Source: Dolomedes plantarius (lineage: Eukaryota > Arthropoda > Arachnida > Araneae > Dolomedidae). Taken from it: a DNA stretch of 64,000 nt. The stretch is taken from assembly GCA_907164885.2 (NCBI GenBank), contig OU015493.1, forward strand, positions 124,365,070 through 124,429,069. Reading direction: 5' to 3'. Under the pieces are notes generated by a model. That model worked only from the letters and a program-made list of their open reading frames with translations, searched no databases and had not been told where the DNA came from. This document shows, piece by piece, positions 35,071-45,720 of the stretch. How positions within the stretch are numbered: the first letter of the stretch is position 1; every line of letters starts with the position of its first letter. The translations under genes were made by a program, and so were the position numbers.

Positions 35071-35868
35071 CTTATATATATATATAAAACAGTTCCGTAA
35101 CTCACTGACTGACTGATTGACTCACTGACGTATAACCCACAGACCAAACCGCTGGATCTAAAGGGCTGAAATTTTACATGGCCATTCTTCTTATAGTGTA
35201 GGCAAGCACTACGAAAGATTTTTGAAAAATTCTTCTTAGTTTTTTTTTAAATTAAATTTTTAAGCTGTTTTAGTAACTTTTTTTCAGTTTGCATTTAAAA
35301 TAATAATTTGAGGTTTATAAAATTTATATCACGAGAAAGGTCATAAAAATTCCTTTAAAATGAAATCTTTTCCGAATCTTTGTCTTCATTTTTCTGATTT
35401 TTGGCGAATTTTTAAAGATTAATTTTTAGAATTTTATTTATTAAATGCTGATCACGTGATTTTTTTTCTGGTACTTTAAATTAATTTTTCGTCACTTGCA
35501 TAACAATGAAATACACAAAAAAAAATATTTTTTTCTTACTAATGCGGCGGACGATTAGACATTATCCAAAAAAATATTAAAATACAGTAAAAGATATGTT
35601 CCTCAAACTGTTCTATATTAACTGTACTATATTCTTTAGTATGTCCTATTAGATTTAATTTGAATATTTTCTTTTACATTATTTTGTCTATAAAAATATC
35701 CCTTACGATTTTTTTATAAATATATATATATTTTTTCACATCAATTGCATACATTGATCGTTGTATTTATTATATATATATATATATATATATTGGCATT
35801 AATTGCATACATTGACCATTGTATTTAGTTTGAATGTACTCCGTAGCGAAGTGTGGGTTTTCATCTAG
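35071..35868 (+). mobile_element. Non-autonomous Helitron, nearly full-length
   Basis: The TATATATATAAAACAGTTCC start region is followed by the family body and ends CATCTAG|T (CTAG 35865-35868) after CCGTAGCGAAGTGTGGG. The exact 5' TC is unclear because the start lies in a TA run. Non-coding. Confidence 0.8.
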
Positions 35869-36610
35869 TATTTCTATATTTCCACGAATTTCGTCCTATA
35901 TCTGATTAAACTGCTTATATTTTTTCGTTATTTTCGAAAAATTCCTTATTTTTACGATGTCTCATTTCAGCACCTATTTCGATCCGGCGCCTGAGGCGTT
36001 CACCTCGTCGCCTCACCTATGGAACCCGCCATAATTCGTATGCTACATAAAACGTGACGTCATTAAAGGAAACTAGCTAACGTTGAAAAAGAAAACTGTG
36101 AAAAGAGCAAAATGCACCAGCTTCTCAAAGTCACTTAACAATACTGCAACGACAGCATGTAAAGTTACTGCGATGAACAGTAACTCACGAAAATGTTGTA
36201 TTCCCCTTTACCATAATCCACTAAGGCTCAACTAAAGAAAGGCCCACGGAAACCAGCACTGAGTGGCAGACATTAAGACTTCATTCATCTTATGGATGAT
36301 CTAATTTCCAGTACAAGGTTTTGGAATCAGTTCACCAGCGAGGGGAAATGATAATCATATCTGGATCAATAACCTCCCCCGCTCACGTATGGGAAGAGGG
36401 GAAAGTATATATCCCTCTTACGGTGTTTTTCAAGAAAACGTGATATGCGTCGTGCATGCCTTTTTCCGAATTATGAATGTTCCTCCTTTCTGCAGGGGTT
36501 TAGAATGATCATTCCCTTTTTTTTTCTTTTATATCAATTTCCACCAATCCCTTTCGTTGATTTTGTTTGAGAAGGTGTGCAGCTTTGAGTTTTGATTACA
36601 CCCATACGTC
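35869..36610. other. Unassigned, partly GC-richer
   Basis: About 35965-36025 is GC-richer with repeated CACCT/CGCC words (GCGCCTGAGGCG). No gene recognised. Confidence 0.4.
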
Positions 36611-37155
36611 GATTCTTTACGGCCTAGATACGTTCTGGAAAAGTTGGCCGTAAAGCGAAAAGCCGCATAACGAATCAATTATTTTGATACAAACCCAAAC
36701 AAATTTAATTGGATCTGTTCCAATTTTTTATATGTAATATATTTATAAATTTTTTATAAAATTATATTATAAATAATATAATTTTTAGTTCATAAAGCAT
36801 TGTATTCTTTTTATTTCCTCTAAAAATGTTTACATAAAAATAAAAGTACAAAACAATGTAATAATATACCAAAATTCAAAAAATAAACATATAAACAAAA
36901 ACAAAAGAAATCATATGCACATATGTATACATATAATAAGAAACATAAAATAAAATGTTTAAAAACTGTTTTAATGTGATGACGAACATTAAAATGAAGA
37001 GTCACTAAGCTTTAATATGCTGCCATTATCACTTTCCGCTGTTGTGGCTGTATAACGAAACATTGTGGGCCGCAAATCGAAAAAGTGCCATAGTTAAAAG
37101 AGGCATTTATAGCGAAATGCCGTATAAAGAGCGGCCGTATAGCGAGATATAGGTG
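36611..37155. mobile_element. Possible pogo/Tigger-like MITE remnant
   Basis: Both ends are rich in TTACGGCC/GGCCGTA words with CG..AACG spacing (left TTTACGGCCTAGATACG, right GCGGCCGTATAGCGAGATA), as in pogo-type termini. Extensive internal AT sequence, no transposase. Confidence 0.35.
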
Positions 37156-37342
37156 AATTAAGAAGTCGCTGCCCTAACTACAAGGAGATAATAAGTAAAA
37201 ATATCGTTAGTTTGCTTTTTACCATTTAAATAAAGTATTAACAATCCCCTATAGGGCAATGTCTCGCAGCATGTCACATATCAACTCTTGCTGATTTTAC
37301 TTCTTGTTTGGCAAGGAGTGGCAAATCATTGCATAATTTAAC

Positions 37343-37618
37343 ATGGCGCTCAATGAGCATTCTTACAGCTTGTTGAATAAAATGCTCTCAGATTACGCAA
37401 AGTCTTTAGATACGGTATCTAAACAAATGTATATCACTAAATTAAACATTCAGGTACAGCCCGGAAAGGTTTATTCAGTATGTGACCCGTATTTATTGAC
37501 AGAGGAAGACTGGAGTTACGATACAAGATGCTGGCCTGAAGTAACTTATCCTGATATCTATACATATCTCAACATAATAATAATCATTCTCAACGAAATA
37601 ATGATTATATTCTCTTAA
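37343..37618 (+). CDS. N-terminal fragment resembling YqaJ/SWIM-type family
   Basis: ATG in a good context (AACATGG) opens 91 codons. Residues about 5-77 look like real coding sequence: LLNKMLSDYAKSL, then a DPYLLTEEDW block and CWPEVTYPDIYTYL. The DPY..W and (P)P(V)xYPDIxxYL pattern matches the N-terminus of a large, poorly characterised animal family that often carries SWIM zinc finger and YqaJ recombinase domains (from memory). After TYL the frame turns into low-complexity ILE-rich codons with no GT splice donor at the break, so this is probably a truncated copy. A first exon with an unusual boundary is the alternative. Confidence 0.45.
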   Translation: MALNEHSYSLLNKMLSDYAKSLDTVSKQMYITKLNIQVQPGKVYSVCDPYLLTEEDWSYDTRCWPEVTYPDIYTYLNIIIIILNEIMIIFS

Positions 37619-38008
37619 ACCTTGCGAAATATTGAAAAAAAGTGTGTTAAAATACCTGTTACATACAACTAATATGAGGAATTTTATAAATAAGCTTAAA
37701 TTATTTAACTCAAAATGAAGGTATCGTCCAAAAACACATGCAAACGCATAGGAACTGCTTCTGTTTTCTGCCACCCGATAATGACGTCATCTATAGCAGA
37801 CGAAAACTGACGTAGACAGTGACGTTGCGACGTTTCGCCTTATAGATTCAAGTCGGTTCTAAAATAAACCGTTGAAAGCATAAAAAGAATGCGTATTAGC
37901 CTACAAGCAGAAATAACACTTTAGTTCCTAAAAGAATACGCATTTTAAAGTATTTTCTTTTTACCCTTTCTTATTGAGTGTGTAAATTACTGCCTAGGTT
38001 TTTTTTAA

Positions 38009-39384
38009 GGGGGCACAGGACCTTGAAGCTCGACGAAATGACTGTAAATCTGGTCAAATTATGTTGGGATACTCCCCACTTTTCGTCTTTCCAATTTGGA
38101 AATTAAACGTTACGTTGTTTTTCCCGTACAGAGTACGAGGAAAACGCTTCAGGAATGACATAATGTAACCATTTATTTCATTATGATCGCAAATTGCGAT
38201 GTTCAGTTGCTCTCGCTAATTGTGATGTTTAAATTTAACATTTCTTACTTTCGTTGTTTATATATTTTTGTAATATTTGTTATTTATTGTAAGTTCAGTT
38301 ATTTGTTATTTATTGAAAGTATTACATTTTTGTGATAATTATATTGATGTTAATTTGGAGTAAACTTTTTCTGCATATATAATTACGTTTATGCAAATCA
38401 GCCAGATGCACACGTGGTTTGTTGAATGTATATAACGTGATGGCTTTACTTAGCTCTCGCGGTCAGTCGGAGCATTGTATCAGGCAGAAAGCTATTGTCG
38501 ACGCTCGATGTTATTTCGAGTTTATTTTGTGGTGGCTTATCTTCTTTAAGAGAAAATAAACCTACGTTTTGTTTTTAAGAACGACTGTTTCTTTTACTTG
38601 TTTCTGCTTCAGCCCACTGATACATTATACTATAATGTTTTTAATATATCTACCACATTTTATTTATTGTTTTAATCAAGGTCAACAATTTCCAACCACA
38701 AAAACTCAAATAATATTAGAAAAAGAAATTTTCTTTCTTTATGCACATAAATTACCTATCTTTAAATGCGTCATATATAAAAATGGAAATTATAAATCTA
38801 TAAATAACTTTCAAATTAGCAGTGTAAAATTTTATATGATTAACTGGTGATTAAAAATTATAAAGTGCTGCGCGCATCATAAATTGAGATACATGCTTAC
38901 AGAAAATAATTAATGGTCAGAATATACTTGTAATATATTTACTTGTAATGTAAAACCAAATAAATTGTAATAAATATTATTTAAGGTAAAAATTGAGCAT
39001 GACATTGGAAAATTATCACAATTATTTGAATAATTTTCCCACATAAGAAAAGTATTACAGAAATGCACATTTTACTGATTTTAAAATGTAGAGTACAACA
39101 AAATATTCATATGATTGTAGTTTTATTAGTTTCCTATTGATAGTTTTGAAGCAATGCTGCACTCAAACTCAAATTATAATTTTATAAGATTAACTGCTAA
39201 ACTGCTAATTTGAAAATTATTTATAGAATTATAATATCCATTTTTATATATGATTTATTTAAAGATATGAAATTTGTGTGTATAAAGAAAGAAAATTTAT
39301 TTTTCTAATATTATTTGAGTTTTTGTGGTTAGAATTAGAGCATATTTATTGTAATTTAGCCGAGCTTCAAGGTCCTGTGGCCCC
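38009..39384. mobile_element. MITE with GGGGGCACAGGACCTTGA termini
   Basis: Left TTAA|GGGGGCACAGGACCTTGAAG, right CTTCAAGGTCCTGTGGCCCC|ATAA. The inverted tips match over about 22 bp with one mismatch. The right TTAA is mutated by one base. 1376 bp, no transposase seen; an LTR-like stretch lies inside. Confidence 0.78.
38425..38640 (+). promoter_or_regulatory. Possible LTR-type promoter and poly(A) region
   Basis: TGTATATAACG (TATA-like, about 38427) is followed by a GC-richer stretch with TCTCGCGGTCAGTCGGAGCA and then AAAATAAACC (poly(A)-signal-like, about 38553). This order resembles an LTR's U3-R-U5, but I found no TG..CA termini with a duplication. Confidence 0.25.
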
Positions 39385-40440
39385 ATAAAGGTTAAATGAT
39401 ATTGAAAAAGTGTAGGTTAAATTTCAAATATAATGATGTAGTCCATTATGTCATTGAAGCAAAAAAAACCCCTCTATTTCTCTTTATTATACATTTAAAA
39501 TGAAAGTAAACATTTTAATACATGACAGCCATCCAGTGGTTTATAATAATATGGAGTGCCATTTCTATCATTAAGTGGCACTCCATATTAACCCTATAGG
39601 ATTTGCTCACCTCAATGTTAACCTATGGACAAAACTTGTCTACTATTTACAGCTCCATGAATGCTGATAATCCTATAAAATTCGGTATTTTCAGATAGCC
39701 TGAACTTTTCTGCACCTTGCAACAGGATTCATTTTATCAATTTCTCCACCAAAGGAATTCATGAGCGTTTAGAATCCTATACCAGATTTTTCCTCTTATT
39801 TAAATTTTAAAATACTATTTACATTTTTTTGAAAAAACGAAAACTTCCCCATGGTATAAAATTTCTTTCTCTGTTACGCAGTGTAATTTAAAAAACAACT
39901 TGAAATCCAAGTGCGCAATTCCAGTGGCGGACCAAGGCGGGGGGGGGGGGGCGGTCCGCCCCGGGCCCCACTTATTAAGGGGGCCTCACGAGAGGGGCCT
40001 TTTTTAAAATTGAATGATAACTTTACTACAAAAAATTACATTTTTAATTTTTTAAAAAAATCTGACAAGAACGTTATAGTTTTTATAAAATATTACACTT
40101 GCATATTTTAGCGACTTCCAACATTTCACATGCCCCCACCCCACCCCCACTTAACTTGAAATAAATTAAAACGTTAATAGAAGTTCAGTTACAACCATAA
40201 AATTGTAGAAAACTTAAGAAAGCTGGGTTTTTTGCCGCCTTTTCAAACTGTGAAACTGAAGATTCCGATTATGTCTTTAGCCTTAACATAGATTTTAACA
40301 ATATGATATGATCCATAGCATAAATTCGATGCTATATTTTTTCTGATTTTATTATTATATTTATTTTTCTCATTCTATAACTAACTACTGAAACATGAAT
40401 TCTATTTTTATTCAATTTCAAAAAATCCCAATATTTCATA

Positions 40441-40560
40441 TTTTAAGGACCGTCCGGTAGTCAAAGCGCTGTGGAGGGCCCTAACTGAATTCAATTCGTG
40501 CCCCCCCCCCCAAAAAAAAAAAGGTTAGAAGCACGCTACGCCTATGGTGCTGAGAGATGC
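40441..40560. other. C/A-rich tract with hAT-like terminus
   Basis: A run of 11 C then 11 A (40501-40522) is followed by AGCACGCTACGCCTATG, whose inverse CATAGGCGTAGC resembles a hAT tip. No partner end or duplication found, so I do not call a separate element. Confidence 0.3.
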
Positions 40561-40745
40561 CATAGAGCTGACGCTAAGTTGCTGAGAATCGCCCGACATT
40601 CTTCGTCGTATTCCAGAACCCACGAACTTTTCTTGATGTATTTTAAAATTTTGTACGTAACCGTATTTATCCTAGAAGTGGAATAAACGCATGAAAATCA
40701 TTAAATAGGCTGATAGACTTTATTTTAAGCAAAGTCCTTATAGAC

Positions 40746-41245
40746 CAGGCCCTAATTTTCCACTAGGCCCGGCAGGCCCGGGCCTAGGGGCCCCGAATGT
40801 TGGGGGGGCCCCAAAAACTTTTATTTTAAAAGAAAAGAAAAAAAAAGAAAATTTCCAATTCAGTTCTTTTTTATTTTACCTTTTTCAATATCAATTTTTT
40901 TTATATATCCTTTCAAATTTGATTTATTGGTTCATCATATGTATAGTTCATATGTATGTTATAGTGTATATAAGAGATTACTAAGTTTTTCTGGTTGCAT
41001 TGTATTGGTGTTTTAATTTAATGAAGAAGTTAATATGTTGTATTGCTTTTTGTTATTTGATAATGCTCAAGGCTTCTACGCTTCAAATAGCCAATTCTCG
41101 GTAAAATGATACTTTCACAATGATTCATGATTATTTTTTGTGTGTGTCAATTTTGGAAATTTTACGTCCACATCACTGTTAGGGGGCCCCCATCGCCCCA
41201 TCCCGAGTTGTGCCTAAAGTCAAGAATTTTCTAAATCGGGCCCTG
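40746..41245. mobile_element. hAT-type MITE nested in the hAT element
   Basis: The ends CAGGCCCTAATTT and AAATCGGGCCCTG are imperfect inverted repeats, flanked by the exact 8 bp duplication TTATAGAC (40738-40745 and 41246-41253). Sub-terminal GGGCCTAGGGGCCCC / GGGGGCCCCC blocks. 500 bp, non-coding. Confidence 0.9.
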
Positions 41246-41383
41246 TTATAGACTGGTTAGTTTTCTGGTGTCAGAAGTCCTCATTTAAGCATTAGGTTGA
41301 GGAAAGACTGACTGATGATGACGATGAGCCTTGAAATTACAGGTAAGCCGGATCTTTGTCAGATTCTGGCATTGGCGTAATAT

Positions 41384-42463
41384 GTGAATAATGTTGTGTG
41401 TTTTGGAAAATTTGGAAAATTGATAGATGCAGTGGAGAAGCTGTGCGACGAGTCTGAAAACCTAGATACAAGAGGATCAGCTCAGATTATAATGGCAAAT
41501 GTTTGCGATTTTAAGTTTATAGCGTTTCTACGCCTGTGGTCAGACATTTTGGAGGAAATCTACCACACTCAACACTACCTGAAAATTCAGGGGATTTCCT
41601 TGGACAAGGCTTTAAATAAACTAAGAGCATTCGAACTTTTTATTAAGGAAATCAGATAATCTTTATTTAGTGATGCTTTGGACTTCGCTTCCCAGAAATG
41701 TGAAGAAATGGGAATTGCTATTGAAAAGAGAGGCAGAAAAAGATCGAAAAAGATGATGCCGGGTGTAAAAGCTAAAGATGAGGGTTTATCTTTACAAGAA
41801 GAACTAAGAAGGTCCATGTTCCAATGTGTAGATAGGTTGTATTTGGAACTCCAAACAAGAACAAAATCCATGGACAACATTCATAACAAATTTGAAATCT
41901 TGCAGTAGGTTAATTTGATCAAAGCTCTAGATGAAAAATTGCCAGAACTTATTTCTCGTCTAACTGAAAGTTACGACGAATTTTCTAAGGACGAGGTTTT
42001 GCCAGAAATAAAAAGACTAAGACGTAAATGGTCTGATAGCCCTTACGTCTAAGGACCTCCATCAATCGTTTCTGCATAGATTGAACCAGTTTGAATGTTT
42101 CATTAGGAGATATATTATTCCATTCCATAATGATAATCTTCAAATATTAATACAGAGGAAGTCAAAAAGTGGTCAGCTCTTCAAGTTTTGCAGTTCATTG
42201 TTGGTATGGAATTTCAAGAGTCAGTACCAAACATGTGTTTAGCACTAAAGTTGTTTTTGACGATTTGCATTTCAGTCGCAACTTGTGAAAGAAGTTTTTC
42301 GAAATTGAAAGCCATCAAAAACTATTTGCGCTCAATAATGAGCCAAATCAGATTAAATGGCCTAGCAATGTTATCCATCGAGAACAAGTTGGCTATGAAA
42401 ATAAACTTTCATGAGACAATTAGACAATTTTCTGATGCAAAAGTTAGAAAAAGACAATTTTAA
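41384..42463 (+). pseudogene. hAT transposase pseudogene, C-terminal half
   Basis: Three long open segments share one reading frame: 41384-41659, 41678-41908 and 42188-42463, separated by in-frame stops. The middle has the charged RGRKRSKKMM stretch typical of the region before the final domain. The end has ISVATCERSFSKLKAIKNYL followed by RLNGLAMLSIE, the hAT C-terminal dimerisation domain. The N-terminal zinc finger and first catalytic region are not recognisable. It would have mobilised the 39922-44029 element but is now dead. The type resembles the pseudogene at 32640. Confidence 0.85.
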
Positions 42464-42964
42464 AAGGATGCTTTTACCTATTTGAAATTAATACAGAATT
42501 CTTAATTTAACTTGCTTATATGGAATTTTTAAAAATGTTTGTTTTTAATAAGTTTTTAGAACGCACCCCCCCCCCTTTATTTGGAAATGTCCCTGGGTCT
42601 CATATAACATGGTTTCACACAACATGGCATTTTCTAGGTGATGTATTCCCATTCTATTTTTTTCAGACTGATACTGTGAATGTGTATTGCCTTGTGAAAA
42701 GTAAAAATTTTTAAAGTTGAATTACCAATAAAGTTAACGTAGATCAAAGTGAGGTATTTCTTTGGTATTCCTTGGAGCTACCTGAATATTATAAGTAAGT
42801 ATTGGCACCAAAATGGCTCCTTTCCTTTTTAATATGAATTTTGTCTTTAACTATTATCGCTTTTATTAATCAAACGGCCAAGCCTTTTACCATTCACCTT
42901 GGCCTGACGAAAAATTCATACAACGAAAACCAGCGCCGTACAATTGATTTTAACCTTGTACCGA

Positions 42965-43075
42965 GCAATAAGTTAGCGAGCTCATGGATCAAGCGGTTAG
43001 AACGTTGGTCTCGGAGCTGTGCCGTGCGGTACGTCATTGGTTCGATTGCTCGAACCTAGGCCTTGACATAAGACT
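42965..43075 (+). mobile_element. tRNA-like SINE head fragment
   Basis: TGGATCAAGCGGTTAGAACG resembles box A of a tRNA and GGTTCGATTGC box B, about 40 bp apart, in the order expected for the plus strand. The 3' body is short and unlike the other SINEs. It is not a tRNA gene: it does not fold into a clean cloverleaf by eye. Confidence 0.55.
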
Positions 43076-43170
43076 TTTTTCATTAATTTAACGCTTAAAC
43101 AGTAATGATCATTGCTCACCTCGTACTGCACGAGTTCGCTCCCTTATTCTGTCAATTTTTTCTCTGCACA

Positions 43171-43878
43171 CAGGGGCGTGCCGACGGGGGAGGGGGGAAG
43201 CGGGACAGGACCCCCACCACAGAGCTAAAATAATTTTTTTTAATTTACAAAATAATGCAAAAGTTTTGTATAGGCCTAATAGTAATTGTGTTATTTATTA
43301 TTTACCATTACGATCTTTATTGCAGTTACATTTTTATCGATCTTTATTGTTACAATTTTAGCGCTATACAGTGCGAGAAACAGTATTTCTAAAGCCAAGT
43401 GCCGAGCGCTGTTTATACACTTCTACAGTACTATCCGCGAACCGCGAGAGTGAACCGAACCCTTGCCTATCAAAGTATTGAAGGGGTCTTTTTTCAACAG
43501 GGCACGCACGCACTGTTTCGTCGCGTATCTGCTTTAAAAAGCACTTCATGATTGGATTTTCATTCCACTAATGACGGGGACGTCGCTTTAAATATTTTAT
43601 CCGAATTCATAGATATATGACTTTTAAGAAGTGGCATCTAGTATTCTAGATAGCCTAAAATGGCACTATTTAACACCTAATTTTCAAAATTTTCCGGGGG
43701 AGGGCCCCCGGACCCCCCCACTTCGGCTGGTGGGTATTCCATACCCCCCTAGACCCCCGGAAGACACCCCCATCTAGTCCACCCTGATAATAGGGCGTCA
43801 GGGAAATGGACGACCCCTAGCACATGGAGGTCTTGACCCCCCCCCCCCCCCCGGAACAAAATCCTGAGCACGCCACTG
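43171..43878. mobile_element. Second hAT-type MITE nested in the hAT element
   Basis: Left CAGGGGCGTGCCGACGGG, right GAGCACGCCACTG; the 8 bp flanks TCTGCACA (43163-43170) and TCTGCATA (43879-43886) differ at one base. Long C/G runs near both ends. 708 bp, non-coding. Confidence 0.82.
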
Positions 43879-44105
43879 TCTGCATAGGTCAATAGCCTGA
43901 GGAGACTATCTGATTAAGGCAAAAAAAGGCTAGCTGTCATTAGAAAAAGTTACAAATTACCATTTTTTTTGGAGGGGGGCCCAAAAAATAAATCCGCCCC
44001 GGGCCCCAAATGGTCTAGGTACGCCACTGCGCAATTCTTGGACAATATTTTTTCATAGGTTGATATTGAGGTCAGCGAATCCAATAAGGTTAGTACACAG
44101 TAGCA

Positions 44106-45348
44106 TTAATCAAAGTGAAGTCCACACCCGTTATAAAGAAATTTCCATTTGTGTATAAAGCAGCCTCGGCAGCTTTGTTTTTTCACTTCTAAAATTTCAC
44201 ATTTTGCATGTACACATCCCGCTGTGCAGGTCACGTGGGTTAAGAGTGCTACAGAAAATAGCCAACATTCGCATTTAACTGTGCAGTTTCTATCATTTCC
44301 CTTAAATGGGTAAGATGTATTGCCACTACGGGTCAATCATGGTTGATATATGAGTACATAATGCAACCCAATATATTTTACGTAGTGGTTTTCTCTAACG
44401 TCTGAAATTCAATTGACACACTCTTTTCCATAAATTCTAAAGTGAATTGAAACATCGTTAGATAAATATTTAGAACTTCTATTTTTCCGGATTTCTTACA
44501 ATTTACACAAACGGTTATTTTATACAAGACAAGAATACTTAGGTTTGATAATTTCTACAGGTAAAATTTTTTTTTTAGAAATGTTAAAGGATTTTTTTTT
44601 CTGATAAAAAAACTCATTATCAATACCGGTATATTTCATTTTAAATAAATCCTACATAAATCATTACACGTTGTTCATTTAAAACCTATACGTAGCTCTT
44701 TTGTTTCTTCAATTTTCCAGGTTCTTTTACGTTAACATCTGAATATACTTTTAAGAATTGGAAGATTAAGTTAACATTTGGAAGATTAAGTTAACATTTA
44801 TCTACTACTTTTAAAAAGGTACAAAATGGCGGGAAATCCTCACATCAAAAATCCCAACCATAACAAAAGAATAATATCACGTATTTCAGAAAAAAAGATG
44901 GAATAAATAGATCTAGATATGAGAAAGTTAGGATATTTTTGGAATAATGACAAGTGTATTGCATAATATTTTGTAATAACGTGTCAAGTACACCAGTCCC
45001 AGTAGAGGAAATAGACTGCCGAATGGAAGTGAATGCCTCTATTGTTCACCCACGCATATAAAAAGGAAGAGAGTGGCCCCCTAATGGAATCGTTCACGTA
45101 ATAGCACAGTACATTTTTGTCATTACCGGACAGTAATTGGAAAAATATATTTCCATGATTTGACTCCCACACATTTGAGAATTATTGGTAGTGGCACTTC
45201 AACTTTTTTATAGAGAGCAAATTGAGATAACAAAAGCAGCTTGTATTATCAGAAACGAAAAGAATTCTCTCAGAAAAAAAAAACATTTCTACACAAGAAA
45301 ACAAACCTGTTTTTTTCCTATTATATTCCTATTATATTTTTCCTATAA
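44106..45348. other. AT-rich stretch without recognised genes
   Basis: A 20 bp unit GGAAGATTAAGTTAACATTT is duplicated near 44760-44798. No other feature. Confidence 0.5.
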
Positions 45349-45358
45349 TATTTTGATA

Positions 45359-45710
45359 AATTGTCGTTTCTAATGTCCCTAGACGGAATCTATTCCAGAC
45401 CAAGTCCATATCGGCTAACAGGCAGAAGTATGCGGCGCCTGCTTTTATGGTGGCACCACTAGGGTCGGAGTCCGATTTGGCCAGGTATCCCTTCAGTTTT
45501 GACAGAGCACCCCCATGGGTGGCATCTGCGAGAATCATACCCTCTCCCATCCTCTCTGACCTCATAGAGGGATTTTCCGGTCTATGGATTTAACGCAGCC
45601 ATACCGGGCCTAGATATTGAGGTATTTAACGGTGCGCGTGTCGGGATTCTATCCAACTACCCTCAGCACCCAAAGCCAGCGCGCTACCACAAGGCTACCC
45701 CGAAGCCGCT
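45359..45710 (-). mobile_element. tRNA-derived SINE, family 1, full copy
   Basis: The same body as 9664-9999, with the tRNA-like head at the right end. Flanked by exact 10 bp duplications TATTTTGATA (45349-45358 and 45711-45720), diagnostic of retroposition. Confidence 0.88.
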
Positions 45711-45720
45711 TATTTTGATA

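Larger units (their letters stand above)
39922..44029 (+). mobile_element. hAT transposon (decayed) with nested insertions
   Basis: The ends CAGTGGCGGACC and GGTACGCCACTG are hAT-type inverted termini. The exact 8 bp duplication CGCAATTC flanks it (39914-39921 and 44030-44037), as hAT elements make. Sub-terminal GTCCGCCCCGGGCCCC recurs inverted near 43993. It contains a transposase pseudogene, two smaller hAT MITEs and a SINE remnant. About 2.8 kb would remain without the nested pieces. Confidence 0.9.
39548..44105. mobile_element. MITE copy 3 interrupted by a hAT element
   Basis: Left part (39586-39921) and right part (44038-44105) match the MITE at 6054-6467 in inverted orientation relative to it (GCTCACCTCAATGTTAACC near 39605; GATATTGAGGTCAGCGAATCC near 44062; GTACACAGTAGC at the end). 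The left tip is replaced by a 14 bp inverted repeat (39548-39561 and 39576-39589). Confidence 0.75.

Noticed and set aside
38164..38640. Solo LTR within the MITE at 38009
   Set aside because: TATA-like and AATAAA-like words are present, but no pair of TG..CA ends with a matching duplication could be fixed; kept only as a low-confidence regulatory entry.
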